64,000 nucleotides of DNA, taken from the NCBI RefSeq assembly GCF_001542625.1, contig NZ_CP016279.1, forward strand, positions 558,001 to 622,000, in the 5' to 3' direction. Source of the stretch: Streptomyces griseochromogenes (GTDB taxonomy: Bacteria; Actinomycetota; Actinomycetes; Streptomycetales; Streptomycetaceae). The position numbers and the translations under genes are program-made. Shown piece by piece: positions 8,250 through 16,256 of this stretch; the first letter of the stretch is position 1, and every line of letters starts with the position of its first letter. A model generated the notes under the pieces. That model saw only the letters and a program-made list of their open reading frames with translations, was not told the origin of the DNA and did not search any database.

Positions 8250-9935
8250 TCATTTGGCGTCGGCATAGCACTCCACCACCGCCGTCGTGAACGGGAAGCG
8301 CACCGGGGTGTCGCCGAAGGTCAGCCGTCCGGCGAGGTCGGCGGCGTCCTGGATGGCCCGGACGACCGTGTCGGCCTCCTCGGCGGGGCAGTGCACGATC
8401 ACCTCGTCGTGCTGGAAGAAGACCAGCTCGGCCGCGAGGGCCGCGCAGGCCCGGCGCAGCGCGGCGAGCAGCAGCAGTGCCCAGTCGGCCGCGCTGCCCT
8501 GCACGACGAAGTTCCGTGCGAAGCGGCCCCGCGCGCGGGAGTTGGTGGAGGCGTAGCCGGGGACCCAGGCCCCGCCGTCGGTGTCGTCCTCGGCGACCGG
8601 GATGCCCGCCTCCTCCGCCGTGTCCTCGTCCGCCCGGGCGGCGGGCGGGCAGGTCCGGCCCAGCCAGGTGCGCACCAGGCGGCCCTCCTCGCCGGCCCGC
8701 GCGGCGTCGTCCACGTAGGCCACCGCCCTGGGGAAGCGGCGGCGCAGCGCGGCGAGGTTCTTCAGACCGTCGCCGGAGGTCTGGCCGTAGACCGCGCCGA
8801 GCACGGCGATCTTGGCCTGCTCCCGGTCGCCGGAGAAGGCGTGGTCGGACACGGACTGGTAGAGGTCGCTCGCGCGGCCGGCGACCTCCATCAGGCCGGG
8901 GTCCCGGGAGATCGCGGCGAGCACGCGCGGCTCCATCTGGTCGGCGTCGGCCACGACCAGCCGCCAGCCGGGGTCGGCGACCACGGCCCGCCGGATCACC
9001 TTGGGGATCTGCAGCGCGCCCCCGCCGTTGGTCACCCAGCGCCCGGTGACCGTGCCGCCGGCGAGGAACTCCGGCCGGAAGCGGCCGTCGCGCACCCAGT
9101 CCTGCAGCCAGGACCAGCCGTGCGCGACCCAGATGCGGTACAGCTTCTTGTACTCCAGCAGGGGTTCCACGGCCGGGTGGTCGATGGAGCGGATCTCCCA
9201 GCGGCGGGTGGACCTAACCTTGATCCCGGCCTGCGCGAACGCCTTGATCACGTCGGCGGGCAGGTCGGGCCGCACCCGGCGGCCGAAGGCCTTGGACACC
9301 TCGTCGGCCAGCTCGGCGAGGCGGCGCGGCTCGCCCCCGCCCGCGTACCGCTCGCCGAGCAGGTCGTGCAGCAGCTCGCGGTGGACCTCGGCGCTCCAGG
9401 GGAGACCGGCACCGTTCATCTCGGCGGCCACCAGCATTCCCGCCGACTCGGCGGCGGTCAGCAGCCGCATCCGGTCCGGGTGGGCGGTCTTCTCGTGCCG
9501 CCGCTGCTGCTCGGCGTAGACCGTGAGGAGGTCGGCGAGAGGCATGCGGGCGCCGGACGGCTCGAACAGCGGCGACTGGGCGCCCGGTGCGGCCGAGCGC
9601 TGCGGCGGATCGGGCGGTACGGGGCCGCCCCGGAGGCGGGCCAGGGCGGCGGCGGCCGAGCGTGGCTCGCCGTGCCGGCCCTCGTGGCCCAGCAGGAGTG
9701 TTTCGGCGTCCTCGATGTCGTAGCACCGCTCCACTCGCACCCCCGTGGCGAGCAGACGCGGGTAGACCTCGGCGGTCGACCGCCACACCCAGCGCATCAC
9801 CTCCGGGCGGCTCCGCACCGCCCCGGCGAGATCGCTCTCCCGCCGCACCGGCCCGGCGGGCAGCCCGTCCGGGCCGAGGGGGGCGACGTCCACGCCACCG
9901 TCCTCGGCCGGTGCGAGTGCCCACCGGTCCGTCAT
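8250..9935 (-). CDS. Pol I-like bifunctional 3'-5' exonuclease/DNA polymerase
   Basis: The protein has about 561 residues, much shorter than PolA. The C-terminal half is an A-family polymerase core with motif A in the form DADQMEPRV, an O-helix region QAKIAVLGAVYGQTSGDGL, and motif C FFQHDEVIVHCP; both catalytic aspartates are present. The N-terminal part is a degenerate exonuclease-like domain and there is no 5'-nuclease domain. Streptomycetes keep such a second Pol I-like enzyme beside PolA, presumably for repair. ATG at 9935 is chosen over an upstream TTG at 9965. It converges on the SARP gene with a 43-bp gap. Confidence 0.85.
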   Translation of the reverse strand: MTDRWALAPAEDGGVDVAPLGPDGLPAGPVRRESDLAGAVRSRPEVMRWVWRSTAEVYPRLLATGVRVERCYDIEDAETLLLGHEGRHGEPRSAAAALARLRGGPVPPDPPQRSAAPGAQSPLFEPSGARMPLADLLTVYAEQQRRHEKTAHPDRMRLLTAAESAGMLVAAEMNGAGLPWSAEVHRELLHDLLGERYAGGGEPRRLAELADEVSKAFGRRVRPDLPADVIKAFAQAGIKVRSTRRWEIRSIDHPAVEPLLEYKKLYRIWVAHGWSWLQDWVRDGRFRPEFLAGGTVTGRWVTNGGGALQIPKVIRRAVVADPGWRLVVADADQMEPRVLAAISRDPGLMEVAGRASDLYQSVSDHAFSGDREQAKIAVLGAVYGQTSGDGLKNLAALRRRFPRAVAYVDDAARAGEEGRLVRTWLGRTCPPAARADEDTAEEAGIPVAEDDTDGGAWVPGYASTNSRARGRFARNFVVQGSAADWALLLLAALRRACAALAAELVFFQHDEVIVHCPAEEADTVVRAIQDAADLAGRLTFGDTPVRFPFTTAVVECYADAK

Positions 9936-9983
9936 GTCCGCGAGTGTGGCAGGCGGCACTGACAATCGTCGTGACCTGCGGTT

Positions 9984-10730
9984 TCAGTCTTCCTGAGCGG
10001 CGTCCTGCCGCTTCTGCTCCAGCAGCGGCGCCAGCGTCTTGCCCAGGTACTCCTCGACGGCGGCCTTGTCGAGGCCGAGTCCGCTGAGCACGCCCCGGCC
10101 GTTCTCGTGCTCCAGCAGGGCCAGCAGCAGGTGCTCGGTGCCGATGTAGTTGTGGCCGAGCCGGAGCGCCTCGCGGAAGGTGAGTTCCAGGACCTTCTTG
10201 GCTTCCGGACCGTAGGGGACGAGGTCGGGGGCGTTCTCCGCGGCCGGCGGGAGCGCGGCGGTCGCGGCCTGGCGCACGGAGTCGAGCACGACGCCCTGCG
10301 CGGTGATCGCATGCGCGGCCAGGCCCTCCGGCTCGGCCAGCAGCCCCAGGACCAGGTGCTCGGGGCGGCCTTCGGGGTTGTGTGCCGCCACGGCCTCGTT
10401 GTGGGCGGCCATGACCACGTTCCGCGCGCGCGTGGTGTAACGGCTGAATCCCTGGCTGGGGTCGAGATCGGCCGACTCCTTCGGCACGAACCGCTTCTGC
10501 GCCGCCTGCCGGGTCACGCCCATGCTCTTGCCGATGTCGGTCCAGGACGCCCCCGAGCGGCGGGCCTGGTCGACGAAGTGACCGATCAGATGGTCGGCCA
10601 CGTCACCGAGGTGATCGGCGGCGATCACCGCGTCCTGGAGCTGGTCGAGGGGCTCGGTGTGAACTGTCTTGATGGCCTCGATGAGGTCGTCGAGGCGTAC
10701 GGATGCCCTGATGTTCGGATTGCTCGCCAT
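9984..10730 (-). CDS. HTH plus Clp repeat (Clp-N) domain protein
   Basis: This 248-residue protein has two parts. An N-terminal segment contains a helix-turn-helix (ASWTDIGKSMGVTRQAAQKRF, about residues 61-81). The C-terminal half carries two Clp-N repeats (RPEHLVLGLLAEPEG and YIGTEHLLLALLEHENG) like the substrate/adaptor-binding N-domain of ClpC, but there is no AAA+ ATPase. It is likely a DNA-binding regulator that senses or docks to the Clp machinery; the role is inferred. Two perfect palindromes with the core CAACC-N3-GGTTG lie just upstream and suggest autoregulation. The start ATG ends at 10728-10730, only 4 bp from the first palindrome. Confidence 0.8.
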   Translation of the reverse strand: MASNPNIRASVRLDDLIEAIKTVHTEPLDQLQDAVIAADHLGDVADHLIGHFVDQARRSGASWTDIGKSMGVTRQAAQKRFVPKESADLDPSQGFSRYTTRARNVVMAAHNEAVAAHNPEGRPEHLVLGLLAEPEGLAAHAITAQGVVLDSVRQAATAALPPAAENAPDLVPYGPEAKKVLELTFREALRLGHNYIGTEHLLLALLEHENGRGVLSGLGLDKAAVEEYLGKTLAPLLEQKRQDAAQED

Positions 10731-10734
10731 GTGT

Positions 10735-10779
10735 CAACCGTAGGTTGCCACCCTCTGGCTGTCAACCGAAGGTTGACAG
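10735..10779. promoter_or_regulatory. paired CAACC-N3-GGTTG operators before the Clp-N/HTH gene
   Basis: Palindrome 1 is CAACCgtaGGTTG (10735-10747). Palindrome 2 is a perfect 21-bp inverted repeat at 10759-10779 with arms CTGTCAACC and GGTTGACAG around GAA. The centres are 28 bp apart and they fill the promoter zone of the minus-strand gene. They are probably bound by that gene's own HTH protein; this is inference. Confidence 0.7.
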
Positions 10780-10957
10780 CGGGTGTCCGTCCCGATGCCC
10801 TCCGCTCGGCGATTGTCGGGCGACGCCCTCGACCGCGTCCGGGAGGCGGCCGCCCGCGCCTGAGACTGTCCACAGGGTGTGGACGGCCGGGCGCCGGCAC
10901 GATCCGCCGGACGGGCCGGCGGGCCCGCTGTCAGTGGCGCGTGGCACGATCGGCGGT

Positions 10958-12064
10958 GTGACCAGCGCTGCCAGCACCGTCGAGCGGGCCCTGAGGGCCG
11001 CCCTGTACGACGACACCGACACCGGACTCGACACCGGCGCCTCCCTGCTCGCCGCCGACCCCGCCGCGGATGCCGAACTGGCTCGGCGGGGCGAGGAGTT
11101 CGTCGCGGCCGCCTGGCAGCGCGGCTGGCAGCCCGCCGATGTCGTACGGCTGGTGCGGCGGGAGCTGGAGGACCTCCACGTACGCCTGGCCGCGAGGCTG
11201 ATCCGGGCGCAGGCCGGGCAGGACCGCCCGCGCGGGCGCCGCTGGGCCGGCCAGCTGGAGGCCCTGCCGGCGGACCCCGCCCGCGGAGCCGACCGCTTCT
11301 CGCACGCCACCGCCGTCCTCCGGCTGTACCGCCTGCTGCTGCGCCTGCCCACCCTGGAGCCCCTCGAAGAGCCCCGCCGCGAGCACGGGCCCGCCGCCTC
11401 CCGCATGCTCACCCGGATCCGCGCGCTGCTCGCCAAGGCCGAGGCGACCGACTATCCGGAGGAGGCGGAGGCGCTGAGCGCCAAGGCGCAGGAGCTGATG
11501 GCCCGGCACAGCGTCGACGAGGCGCTGCTGGCCGCCGGTGCCCCCGCGTCGGACGCGCCCGGCGCCTGCCGCATCGGCGTCGAGCCGCCGTACGAGCAGG
11601 CCAAGGCGGTCCTCCTGGACGCGGTCGCCACGGCCAACCACTGCCGCGCGGTGTGGAACGAACCGCTGGCCTTCTCGACGGTCGTCGGCTTCGAGGCGGA
11701 CCTGGAGGCCGTCGAGCTGCTCTACACCTCGCTGCTGGTGCAGGCCACGCACGCGATGACCAAGGCGGAGGCCGCCCAGAGAGCCGGCGGCCGCAAGCGC
11801 ACCAAGACCTTCCGGCAGTCCTTCCTCGCGGCCTACGCCCACCGCGTCGGCGACCGCCTCGCGGCCGCGGCCGAGACCCAGGTGACCCAGGACCTGCTGC
11901 CGGTCCTCGCCACCCGGGACATAGCCGTCACCGACCGGCTGGAGCGCATGTTCCCCGAGACCACCACGACCCGGCTGCGCGGCGTGAGCGACGCGGCGGG
12001 CTGGACGGAGGGCGCACGGGCGGCGGACCGGGCCCAGGTCAGGACCCGCCCGCGACTGCCGTGA
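10958..12064 (+). CDS. DUF2786 domain-containing protein
   Basis: This 368-residue soluble protein has the DUF2786 core MLTRIRALLAKAEATDYPEEAEALSAKAQELMARHSVDE near residues 145-185, a predicted helical segment found in phage and actinomycete proteins of unknown function. The start is GTG 10958 (VTSAASTVERAL). The upstream frame is open but covers operator-like DNA and reads as low-complexity sequence. A basic stretch (RAGGRKRTKTFRQSFL) near residue 280 could bind nucleic acid. No partner gene is evident and no function can be assigned. Confidence 0.7.
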   Translation: MTSAASTVERALRAALYDDTDTGLDTGASLLAADPAADAELARRGEEFVAAAWQRGWQPADVVRLVRRELEDLHVRLAARLIRAQAGQDRPRGRRWAGQLEALPADPARGADRFSHATAVLRLYRLLLRLPTLEPLEEPRREHGPAASRMLTRIRALLAKAEATDYPEEAEALSAKAQELMARHSVDEALLAAGAPASDAPGACRIGVEPPYEQAKAVLLDAVATANHCRAVWNEPLAFSTVVGFEADLEAVELLYTSLLVQATHAMTKAEAAQRAGGRKRTKTFRQSFLAAYAHRVGDRLAAAAETQVTQDLLPVLATRDIAVTDRLERMFPETTTTRLRGVSDAAGWTEGARAADRAQVRTRPRLP

Positions 12065-12115
12065 GACCCCGTGCCGACGCGGGCCCCCGTGCCGACGTGA
12101 GACCTCGTGCCGACG
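12062..12115 (+). repeat. three 18-bp tandem repeats starting at the DUF2786 stop codon
   Basis: Units 12062-12079, 12080-12097 and 12098-12115 share CGTGCCGACG at a period of 18 bp. The gene's TGA (12062-12064) is the first triplet of unit 1, and unit 3 also begins TGA. Confidence 0.75.
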
Positions 12116-12124
12116 CGCGGATGA

Positions 12125-12640
12125 TCAGTCCCCGACCTGCTGGAAGGCGCTGACGGAGGCGTCCGGGGTGTTCGAGGAGCCCTTGGCGGCGACGGGTCCG
12201 TACGACCACGGGAAGCTTCGGGTGCTTTCGGAGCCGGGCAGGGCGATCTTCACGGTCTTCGCCGCCAGACCGGACTTGTCACCCTCCTTGCCGCGCACAT
12301 AGCTGATGGTGAAGGTCGCCGAGTCGCCCTTGGCGAGCTTCAGCTTCTGGGCCTTCGCACCCTGCTGCACGGGCACGTCCACGTCGGCGCCGCCCGTCTT
12401 CAGCGATGCGCTCGGGAAGTGGTCCAGGGTGCAGGGAGCGCTCTGGTTGGTGATGCTGACGGGCACCTCGCCCGTGTCACCGGCCTTCGGCGCCACGCTC
12501 GCCGATCCGATCTGCACCGACACCCCGCCGATCTCGCAGGCGGAGCTGCTCTTGCCGTTCTTGCCGCCCCCGCTGTCGTTGCATGCGGTCAGCAGGAGAG
12601 CGGCGGCGAGGGCGGTGACGGTGAGCGGAATGGCGCGCAT
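12125..12640 (-). CDS. lipoprotein with DUF4232-like domain
   Basis: This 171-residue protein has a lipoprotein signal peptide with lipobox LLLTAC (Cys20) and a Ser/Gly/Lys linker. Its beta-rich domain contains VSITNQSAPCTLDHFPSASL, the Asn-x-Ser-x-x-Pro-Cys-x-Leu pattern of the DUF4232 family of secreted actinomycete proteins. Two cysteines (about 35 and 71) could form a disulfide. It would be anchored to the outer face of the membrane; the role is unknown. ATG at 12640 is chosen because it places the signal peptide at the N-terminus; longer readings of the frame lack one. Confidence 0.75.
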   Translation of the reverse strand: MRAIPLTVTALAAALLLTACNDSGGGKNGKSSSACEIGGVSVQIGSASVAPKAGDTGEVPVSITNQSAPCTLDHFPSASLKTGGADVDVPVQQGAKAQKLKLAKGDSATFTISYVRGKEGDKSGLAAKTVKIALPGSESTRSFPWSYGPVAAKGSSNTPDASVSAFQQVGD

Positions 12641-12804
12641 GAGCAGGTCCCCATCGAGGTCGTGGCGGTCTTCCCGCATCATGGCCCATGCGCCCTGGCC
12701 CCGATCGCCCGGCCCGGCCGAATTCACCTGATTCCGACGAGGATGCGCAGACGCTTGACGCCGAGGGGGAAACGGCCGGGAAGGCGACCGCTCCGGGCGC
12801 GCCG

Positions 12805-13293
12805 TCAGGACTTCGCGGCTGCCGTCGGCAGACCCGGGGGCAGCTTGCCGCCCTCGGCCTTGGTGTAGGTCTCCTGGCCGAGCTTGCCCGACCAGGTCAC
12901 CTTCATACCGTCCTTGTTCACCGAGTCGACCATGCCGGTGCCCCGGTCCTTGTTGCCGTCGGTGCAGGTCAGATGGATCATCTGCATGCCCGACTCGGCG
13001 CCCGCGGCGCCGCTGCACACGGAGCCGCCGGTCGCGAAGAGCCCGGCCTTCTTCCCGGTGATCACCAGGGCCACGATCGTGCCCTTGCTGGTGGTGATCC
13101 AGCTGCCCTGGAGCTTGTCGGAGGCGCCCGTCACCGCGCCCGTGGCGCCACCGGTGGACGTCGGGGTCGCGCTCGGTGTCGAGGAGGAGGTGTCGTCCTT
13201 GGAGCCGCTCCCGCTGCACGCGGTCAGGGCGAGCACGCCCACCAGCCCCGCGGCCGCGGCCGCCGTCCGCACCCTTGCAGTCGCCGTCGTCAC
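12805..13293 (-). CDS. secreted lipoprotein, unknown function
   Basis: This 162-residue protein begins GTG ACG ACG and has an alanine-rich signal peptide with lipobox LALTAC (Cys26). A Ser/Thr/Pro linker to about residue 55 is followed by a compact beta-rich domain (GSWITTSKGTIVALVITG, then a Cys pair). The domain resembles small calycin-like binding domains, but no family is recognised with confidence. It is transcribed in the same direction as the DUF4232 lipoprotein, 164 bp upstream of it, so the two could be coexpressed. Confidence 0.65.
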   Translation of the reverse strand: MTTATARVRTAAAAAGLVGVLALTACSGSGSKDDTSSSTPSATPTSTGGATGAVTGASDKLQGSWITTSKGTIVALVITGKKAGLFATGGSVCSGAAGAESGMQMIHLTCTDGNKDRGTGMVDSVNKDGMKVTWSGKLGQETYTKAEGGKLPPGLPTAAAKS

Positions 13294-13359
13294 GTCAAGC
13301 TCCCATGCTCCAGTGGTCGGCCGCCCGTGGCCGGAGGGACCGCAGCAAGCTATCAGCCG

Positions 13360-13665
13360 TTACCAGGACGACTTCCGAACGCCGGGCAGGAATCCCTTGT
13401 GAGCCTGCGCTCGCAGGCTCACCCGGGACAGACCGAACGTGCGCAGGTAGCCGCGCGGCCGGCCGTCCACCTGGTCGCGGTTGCGCACGCGCGTGGCGCT
13501 GGCGTCCCGCGGCTGCCCGCGCAACTCCCGCTGTGCGGCGAGCCGTTCGGCCTCCGTGCTGGAGGGCCGCCGGATGATCTCCTTCAGCTCGGCGCGGCGC
13601 CCGGCGTACCGGGCGACGACTTCCTTGCGGCGCTCGTTCTTCGCGATCTTGCTCTTCTTCGCCAT
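13360..13665 (-). CDS. rpsN: 30S ribosomal protein S14, zinc-independent paralogue
   Basis: This 101-residue S14 begins [24 protein letters not shown] and ends PGVRKSSW, the standard C-terminus. It has no cysteine at all, so it is the zinc-free (C-minus) form that replaces the zinc-binding S14 when zinc is short. Its ATG overlaps the L28 stop by one base (TGATG), so translation is coupled. It is presumably controlled by the Zur box between rpmB and rpmG. Established knowledge: in S. coelicolor this gene block is repressed by Zur. Confidence 0.95.
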   Translation of the reverse strand: MAKKSKIAKNERRKEVVARYAGRRAELKEIIRRPSSTEAERLAAQRELRGQPRDASATRVRNRDQVDGRPRGYLRTFGLSRVSLRAQAHKGFLPGVRKSSW

Positions 13666-13901
13666 CAGACCTTCACTCCCCGGGCGCGGATCCGGACCAC
13701 GGCCGCCTCGACGCCGATGGCGTCCACGGTCTTGATCGCCTTCGTGCTCAGTCGCAGCCGGACGTACCGGCCCTCGCCGGGCAGCCAGTAGCGCCTGGTC
13801 TGGATGTTCGGGTCGAAGCGCCGGGAGGTGCGCCGGTGGGAGCGGGAGATGCGGTTGCCGAACCCCGGCCGGGCGCCGGTCAGCATGCAGTGGGCGGACA
13901 C
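13665..13901 (-). CDS. rpmB: 50S ribosomal protein L28, zinc-independent paralogue
   Basis: This 78-residue L28 has the family signatures [12 protein letters not shown] and [12 protein letters not shown]. Only one cysteine (Cys5) remains, so it cannot form the four-cysteine zinc site of the C-plus form. The start is GTG at 13901, 62 bp from the divergent rpmG start. It is the first gene of the leftward rpmB-rpsN operon and directly downstream of the Zur box. Confidence 0.95.
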   Translation of the reverse strand: MSAHCMLTGARPGFGNRISRSHRRTSRRFDPNIQTRRYWLPGEGRYVRLRLSTKAIKTVDAIGVEAAVVRIRARGVKV

Positions 13902-13929
13902 GGGTGACGTACCTCTCCTCGTTGGTGAT

Positions 13930-13950
13930 TGGTAATGGATTTCATTTTCA
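13930..13950. promoter_or_regulatory. Zur operator between rpmB and rpmG
   Basis: The 21-bp near-palindrome has half sites TGGTAATGGA and TTCATTTTCA around a central T, matching the streptomycete Zur consensus of TGAAAATGA-type half sites, with three mismatched pairs. It is the most AT-rich stretch of the region and sits between the divergent rpmB and rpmG starts, so it can repress both directions when zinc is plentiful. Confidence 0.88.
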
Positions 13951-13963
13951 GTACCATAGCAGC

Positions 13964-14128
13964 ATGGCACGCAACGAACTCCGCCCGGTCATCAGGCTCC
14001 GGTCCACCGCCGGGACCGGCTACACCTACGTGACCCGCAAGAACCGCCGCAACGACCCGGATCGCATGACGCTGCGCAAGTACGACCCGGCCGTCGGCCG
14101 TCACGTCGACTTCCGAGAGGAGCGCTGA
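13964..14128 (+). CDS. rpmG: 50S ribosomal protein L33, zinc-independent paralogue
   Basis: This 54-residue L33 has the family core [21 protein letters not shown] and the C-terminal [14 protein letters not shown]. The four zinc-binding cysteines of the usual L33 are absent. The ATG lies 13 bp after the Zur box. It is followed 9 bp later by rpmE, so it heads the rightward rpmG-rpmE-CobW-rpsR operon. Confidence 0.95.
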   Translation: MARNELRPVIRLRSTAGTGYTYVTRKNRRNDPDRMTLRKYDPAVGRHVDFREER

Positions 14129-14137
14129 GACACCGCC

Positions 14138-14392
14138 GTGCGCAAGGGAATCCACCCCGATTACGGGCCCGTCGTGTTCCGTGACCGTGCCGCCCGCCAC
14201 GCCTTCCTCACCCGCTCGACGATGACGAGCGAGAAGACGATCGAGTGGGAGGACGGCCACACCTACCCCGTCGTGGACGTCGAGATCTCCGACGTCAGCC
14301 ACCCCTTCCACACCGGCACCGCCCGCGTCCTGGACACGGCCGGCCGGGTGGAGCGCTTCGAGCGCCGGTACGGGAAGCGGGGCGGGGCGTGA
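14138..14392 (+). CDS. rpmE: 50S ribosomal protein L31 type B (zinc-independent)
   Basis: This 84-residue type B L31 begins with GTG ([19 protein letters not shown]) and contains the [33 protein letters not shown] block that defines the B form. It has no cysteines, while type A L31 binds zinc through a CxxC. It lies second in the Zur-controlled operon and its TGA overlaps the GTG of the CobW-like gene by 4 bp. Confidence 0.95.
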   Translation: MRKGIHPDYGPVVFRDRAARHAFLTRSTMTSEKTIEWEDGHTYPVVDVEISDVSHPFHTGTARVLDTAGRVERFERRYGKRGGA

Positions 14393-15546
14393 GTCTGTCC
14401 GTGACGGTCGTCGGCGGGCTGCACGCCGAGGCCCGCAGGGCGGCCGTGGACCGGCTCCTCGCCGACGTCCCCGGCAGCGTCGTCCTCCACCACGACCTGG
14501 CGACGGCCGTGGCCGGCACGGTCGTGCGCACCGTCCGCGACCGTGACGGCATCCTCTCTGCCGGCGAGGCGCCCCTGGTCAACGACTGCGCGTGCTGCGC
14601 CCTGCGCGAGGACCTGGTGCCGGAGCTGCGCCGCCTCGCCGATGACGGCACGACCCGCCTCGCGGTCGTCGAGCTGTGGGACTCGGTCGAGCCCAAGGCG
14701 ATGGCCGAGGTGGTCACGGCCGGCGGCCTCACCGTCACCGGCGTGATCACCGCGGTCGACCCGGCGCTGGTGCTGCCGTACCTCGGCAACGGCGACGACC
14801 TCGTGGACGCGGGGCTCGCCGCGGCCGCCACCGACCGGCGCACGGTCGCCGACACCTTCGCCCGCCAGCTGGAGTACGCCCCCGTCCTCGCCGTGGCCGA
14901 CTCGCCGGAGGCCGACGACGAGGACCGCGAGCTGCTCGCGCAACTCCATCCGACGGCCCGCCGCGTTCCGATCGGCCACGGTGGCCCGGCGGGCGCACCC
15001 GCGGCGTCCTCCCCGCTGGCCGCGGCCGCCCTCGCCGGTTTCGACGTGGAGGCGGCCGCGGCGGCCCAGCACCCGGCCTGCGCCCTCCTACCCGCCGAAG
15101 CCGACGGCCACGGTGTCTCCACCCTGGTCTGGAACCGCCGCCGCCCCTTCCATCCCGAGCGGCTGTACGCGGCCCTGGAGGACCTGACCTGCGCCGCGGC
15201 CCGCAGCCGGGGCCGGTTCTGGCTCGCCGACAAACCCGATGTGCTGCTGCACTGGGACGCGGCCGGCGGTGCGCTGTGCGTCGAGAGCGCGGGCCCGTGG
15301 CTGGCCGCGCTGCCCGACGCGGCCTGGGAGATGGTCCCGCCGGTGCGCCGGGCCGCCGCCGCGCTGGACTGGCACCAAGAGCACGGCGACTGCTGCAACC
15401 ACCTCGTCTTCACCTCGCCCGGCCTCGACCGCGACGGACTGGAGCACCTCCTGGAGTCCTGTCTGCTCACCGATGCCGAGTACGCCGCCGGGCGCGACGC
15501 CTGGAGGAAGCTGCCGCCCGCCTTCGACACCCTGCTGGAGGTCTGA
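14389..15546 (+). CDS. CobW/COG0523-like protein lacking a P-loop
   Basis: This 385-residue member of the G3E/CobW group keeps the family CxCC motif ([12 protein letters not shown], Cys67, 69, 70) and a C-terminal domain with [16 protein letters not shown]. However, the N-terminal segment [18 protein letters not shown] replaces the expected GxxGxGKTT Walker A, so the GKT triplet is missing. GTP binding may therefore be lost while the metal site remains. COG0523 proteins in Zur regulons are proposed zinc metallochaperones. It overlaps rpmE (GTGA) and rpsR (TGATG), so it is made together with the zinc-free ribosomal proteins. Confidence 0.85.
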   Translation: MSLSVTVVGGLHAEARRAAVDRLLADVPGSVVLHHDLATAVAGTVVRTVRDRDGILSAGEAPLVNDCACCALREDLVPELRRLADDGTTRLAVVELWDSVEPKAMAEVVTAGGLTVTGVITAVDPALVLPYLGNGDDLVDAGLAAAATDRRTVADTFARQLEYAPVLAVADSPEADDEDRELLAQLHPTARRVPIGHGGPAGAPAASSPLAAAALAGFDVEAAAAAQHPACALLPAEADGHGVSTLVWNRRRPFHPERLYAALEDLTCAAARSRGRFWLADKPDVLLHWDAAGGALCVESAGPWLAALPDAAWEMVPPVRRAAAALDWHQEHGDCCNHLVFTSPGLDRDGLEHLLESCLLTDAEYAAGRDAWRKLPPAFDTLLEV

Positions 15547-15779
15547 TGCCTCGCACGAGCGACCGCAAGCCCGCCAAGAGCCGCCCCAACCCGCTGGACC
15601 GGGCCGGGATCACTTATATCGACTACAAGGACACCGACCTGCTCCGGAAGTTCGTCTCCGACCGCGGCAAGATCCGCAGCCGCCGGGTCACCCGGGTCAC
15701 CGCCCAGCAGCAGCGACTCCTGGCGCGGGCGGTCAGGAACGCACGGGAGATGGCGCTGCTGCCGTACTCCAGCAGGTGA
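15546..15779 (+). CDS. rpsR: 30S ribosomal protein S18, paralogue of the zinc-starvation cassette
   Basis: This 77-residue S18 contains [49 protein letters not shown], the full S18 signature. It has no cysteines, consistent with the zinc-independent form. It starts one base inside the preceding stop codon (TGATG). It is the last gene of the Zur operon. Confidence 0.95.
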   Translation: MPRTSDRKPAKSRPNPLDRAGITYIDYKDTDLLRKFVSDRGKIRSRRVTRVTAQQQRLLARAVRNAREMALLPYSSR

Positions 15780-15785
15780 ACGCAT

Positions 15786-15837
15786 ATAGGTAGGCAATCT
15801 CCTACGATTGACGCGTAGGTAATTGCCTACCTATTCT
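15786..15837 (+). promoter_or_regulatory. promoter with paired operators before the glyoxalase-ArsR-SRPBCC operon
   Basis: Two 16-bp imperfect palindromes, GTAGGCAATCTCCTAC (15790-15805) and GTAGGTAATTGCCTAC (15815-15830), lie 25 bp apart. Their outer ends also form a perfect 13-bp inverted repeat (15786-15798 with 15822-15834). A TTGACG -35 (15808-15813) lies between them and a CTATTC-like -10 directly follows, so a bound repressor would block polymerase. The likely ligand is the ArsR-type protein encoded second in the operon. Confidence 0.75.
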
Positions 15838-15844
15838 TCGGGGC

Positions 15845-16249
15845 ATGGCCATCACACACGCCTCTTTCGTCACGCTTCCCGTCTCCGATCAGGACCGCGC
15901 GCTGCGCTTCTACACGGAGGTCCTCGGCCTCGAGGTCACCGCCGACCGGGACATGCCCCAGGGCCGCTGGCTCCAGGTGGCCCCCGCGGGAGCCCAGACC
16001 GTCTTCACGCTCTCCGGGCCGGGCATGGGCCGGGGGTCCGGGGGTGCACCCCGGGAAAAAGGTGCCGGACCCGGCTCCGCACAGGGGATCATGTTGGTCA
16101 CGACCGACGTCGACGCGGACTGCGCCCGGCTCGCCGAGGCCGGGGTCCTCGTGCAGGGACCGGACGAGCTCCCCTGGGGGCGCATGGCCTCCTTCGCGGA
16201 CCCCGACGGCAACGGTCTGATGCTGCTGACGGAGAAGGAAGGCTTCTGA
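15845..16249 (+). CDS. glyoxalase/bleomycin resistance (VOC) family protein
   Basis: This 134-residue single-domain VOC protein has paired beta-alpha-beta-beta-beta units: ITHASFVTLPVSDQDRALRFYTEVLGLEVTADRDM, and later FADPDGNGLMLL. Candidate metal ligands are His5, Glu52-equivalent positions and the terminal Glu region, but the substrate cannot be deduced. Gly-rich residues 60-85 interrupt the first half. It is the first gene of a three-gene operon with an ArsR repressor 7 bp downstream. Such sets often handle small toxic organic molecules; that role is inference. Confidence 0.8.
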   Translation: MAITHASFVTLPVSDQDRALRFYTEVLGLEVTADRDMPQGRWLQVAPAGAQTVFTLSGPGMGRGSGGAPREKGAGPGSAQGIMLVTTDVDADCARLAEAGVLVQGPDELPWGRMASFADPDGNGLMLLTEKEGF

Positions 16250-16256
16250 CCGCTCC

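Noticed and set aside
5531..8266. A 911-codon minus frame opposite the SARP gene
   Set aside because: It has no recognisable domain, while the plus frame shows BTAD, NB-ARC and TPR features.
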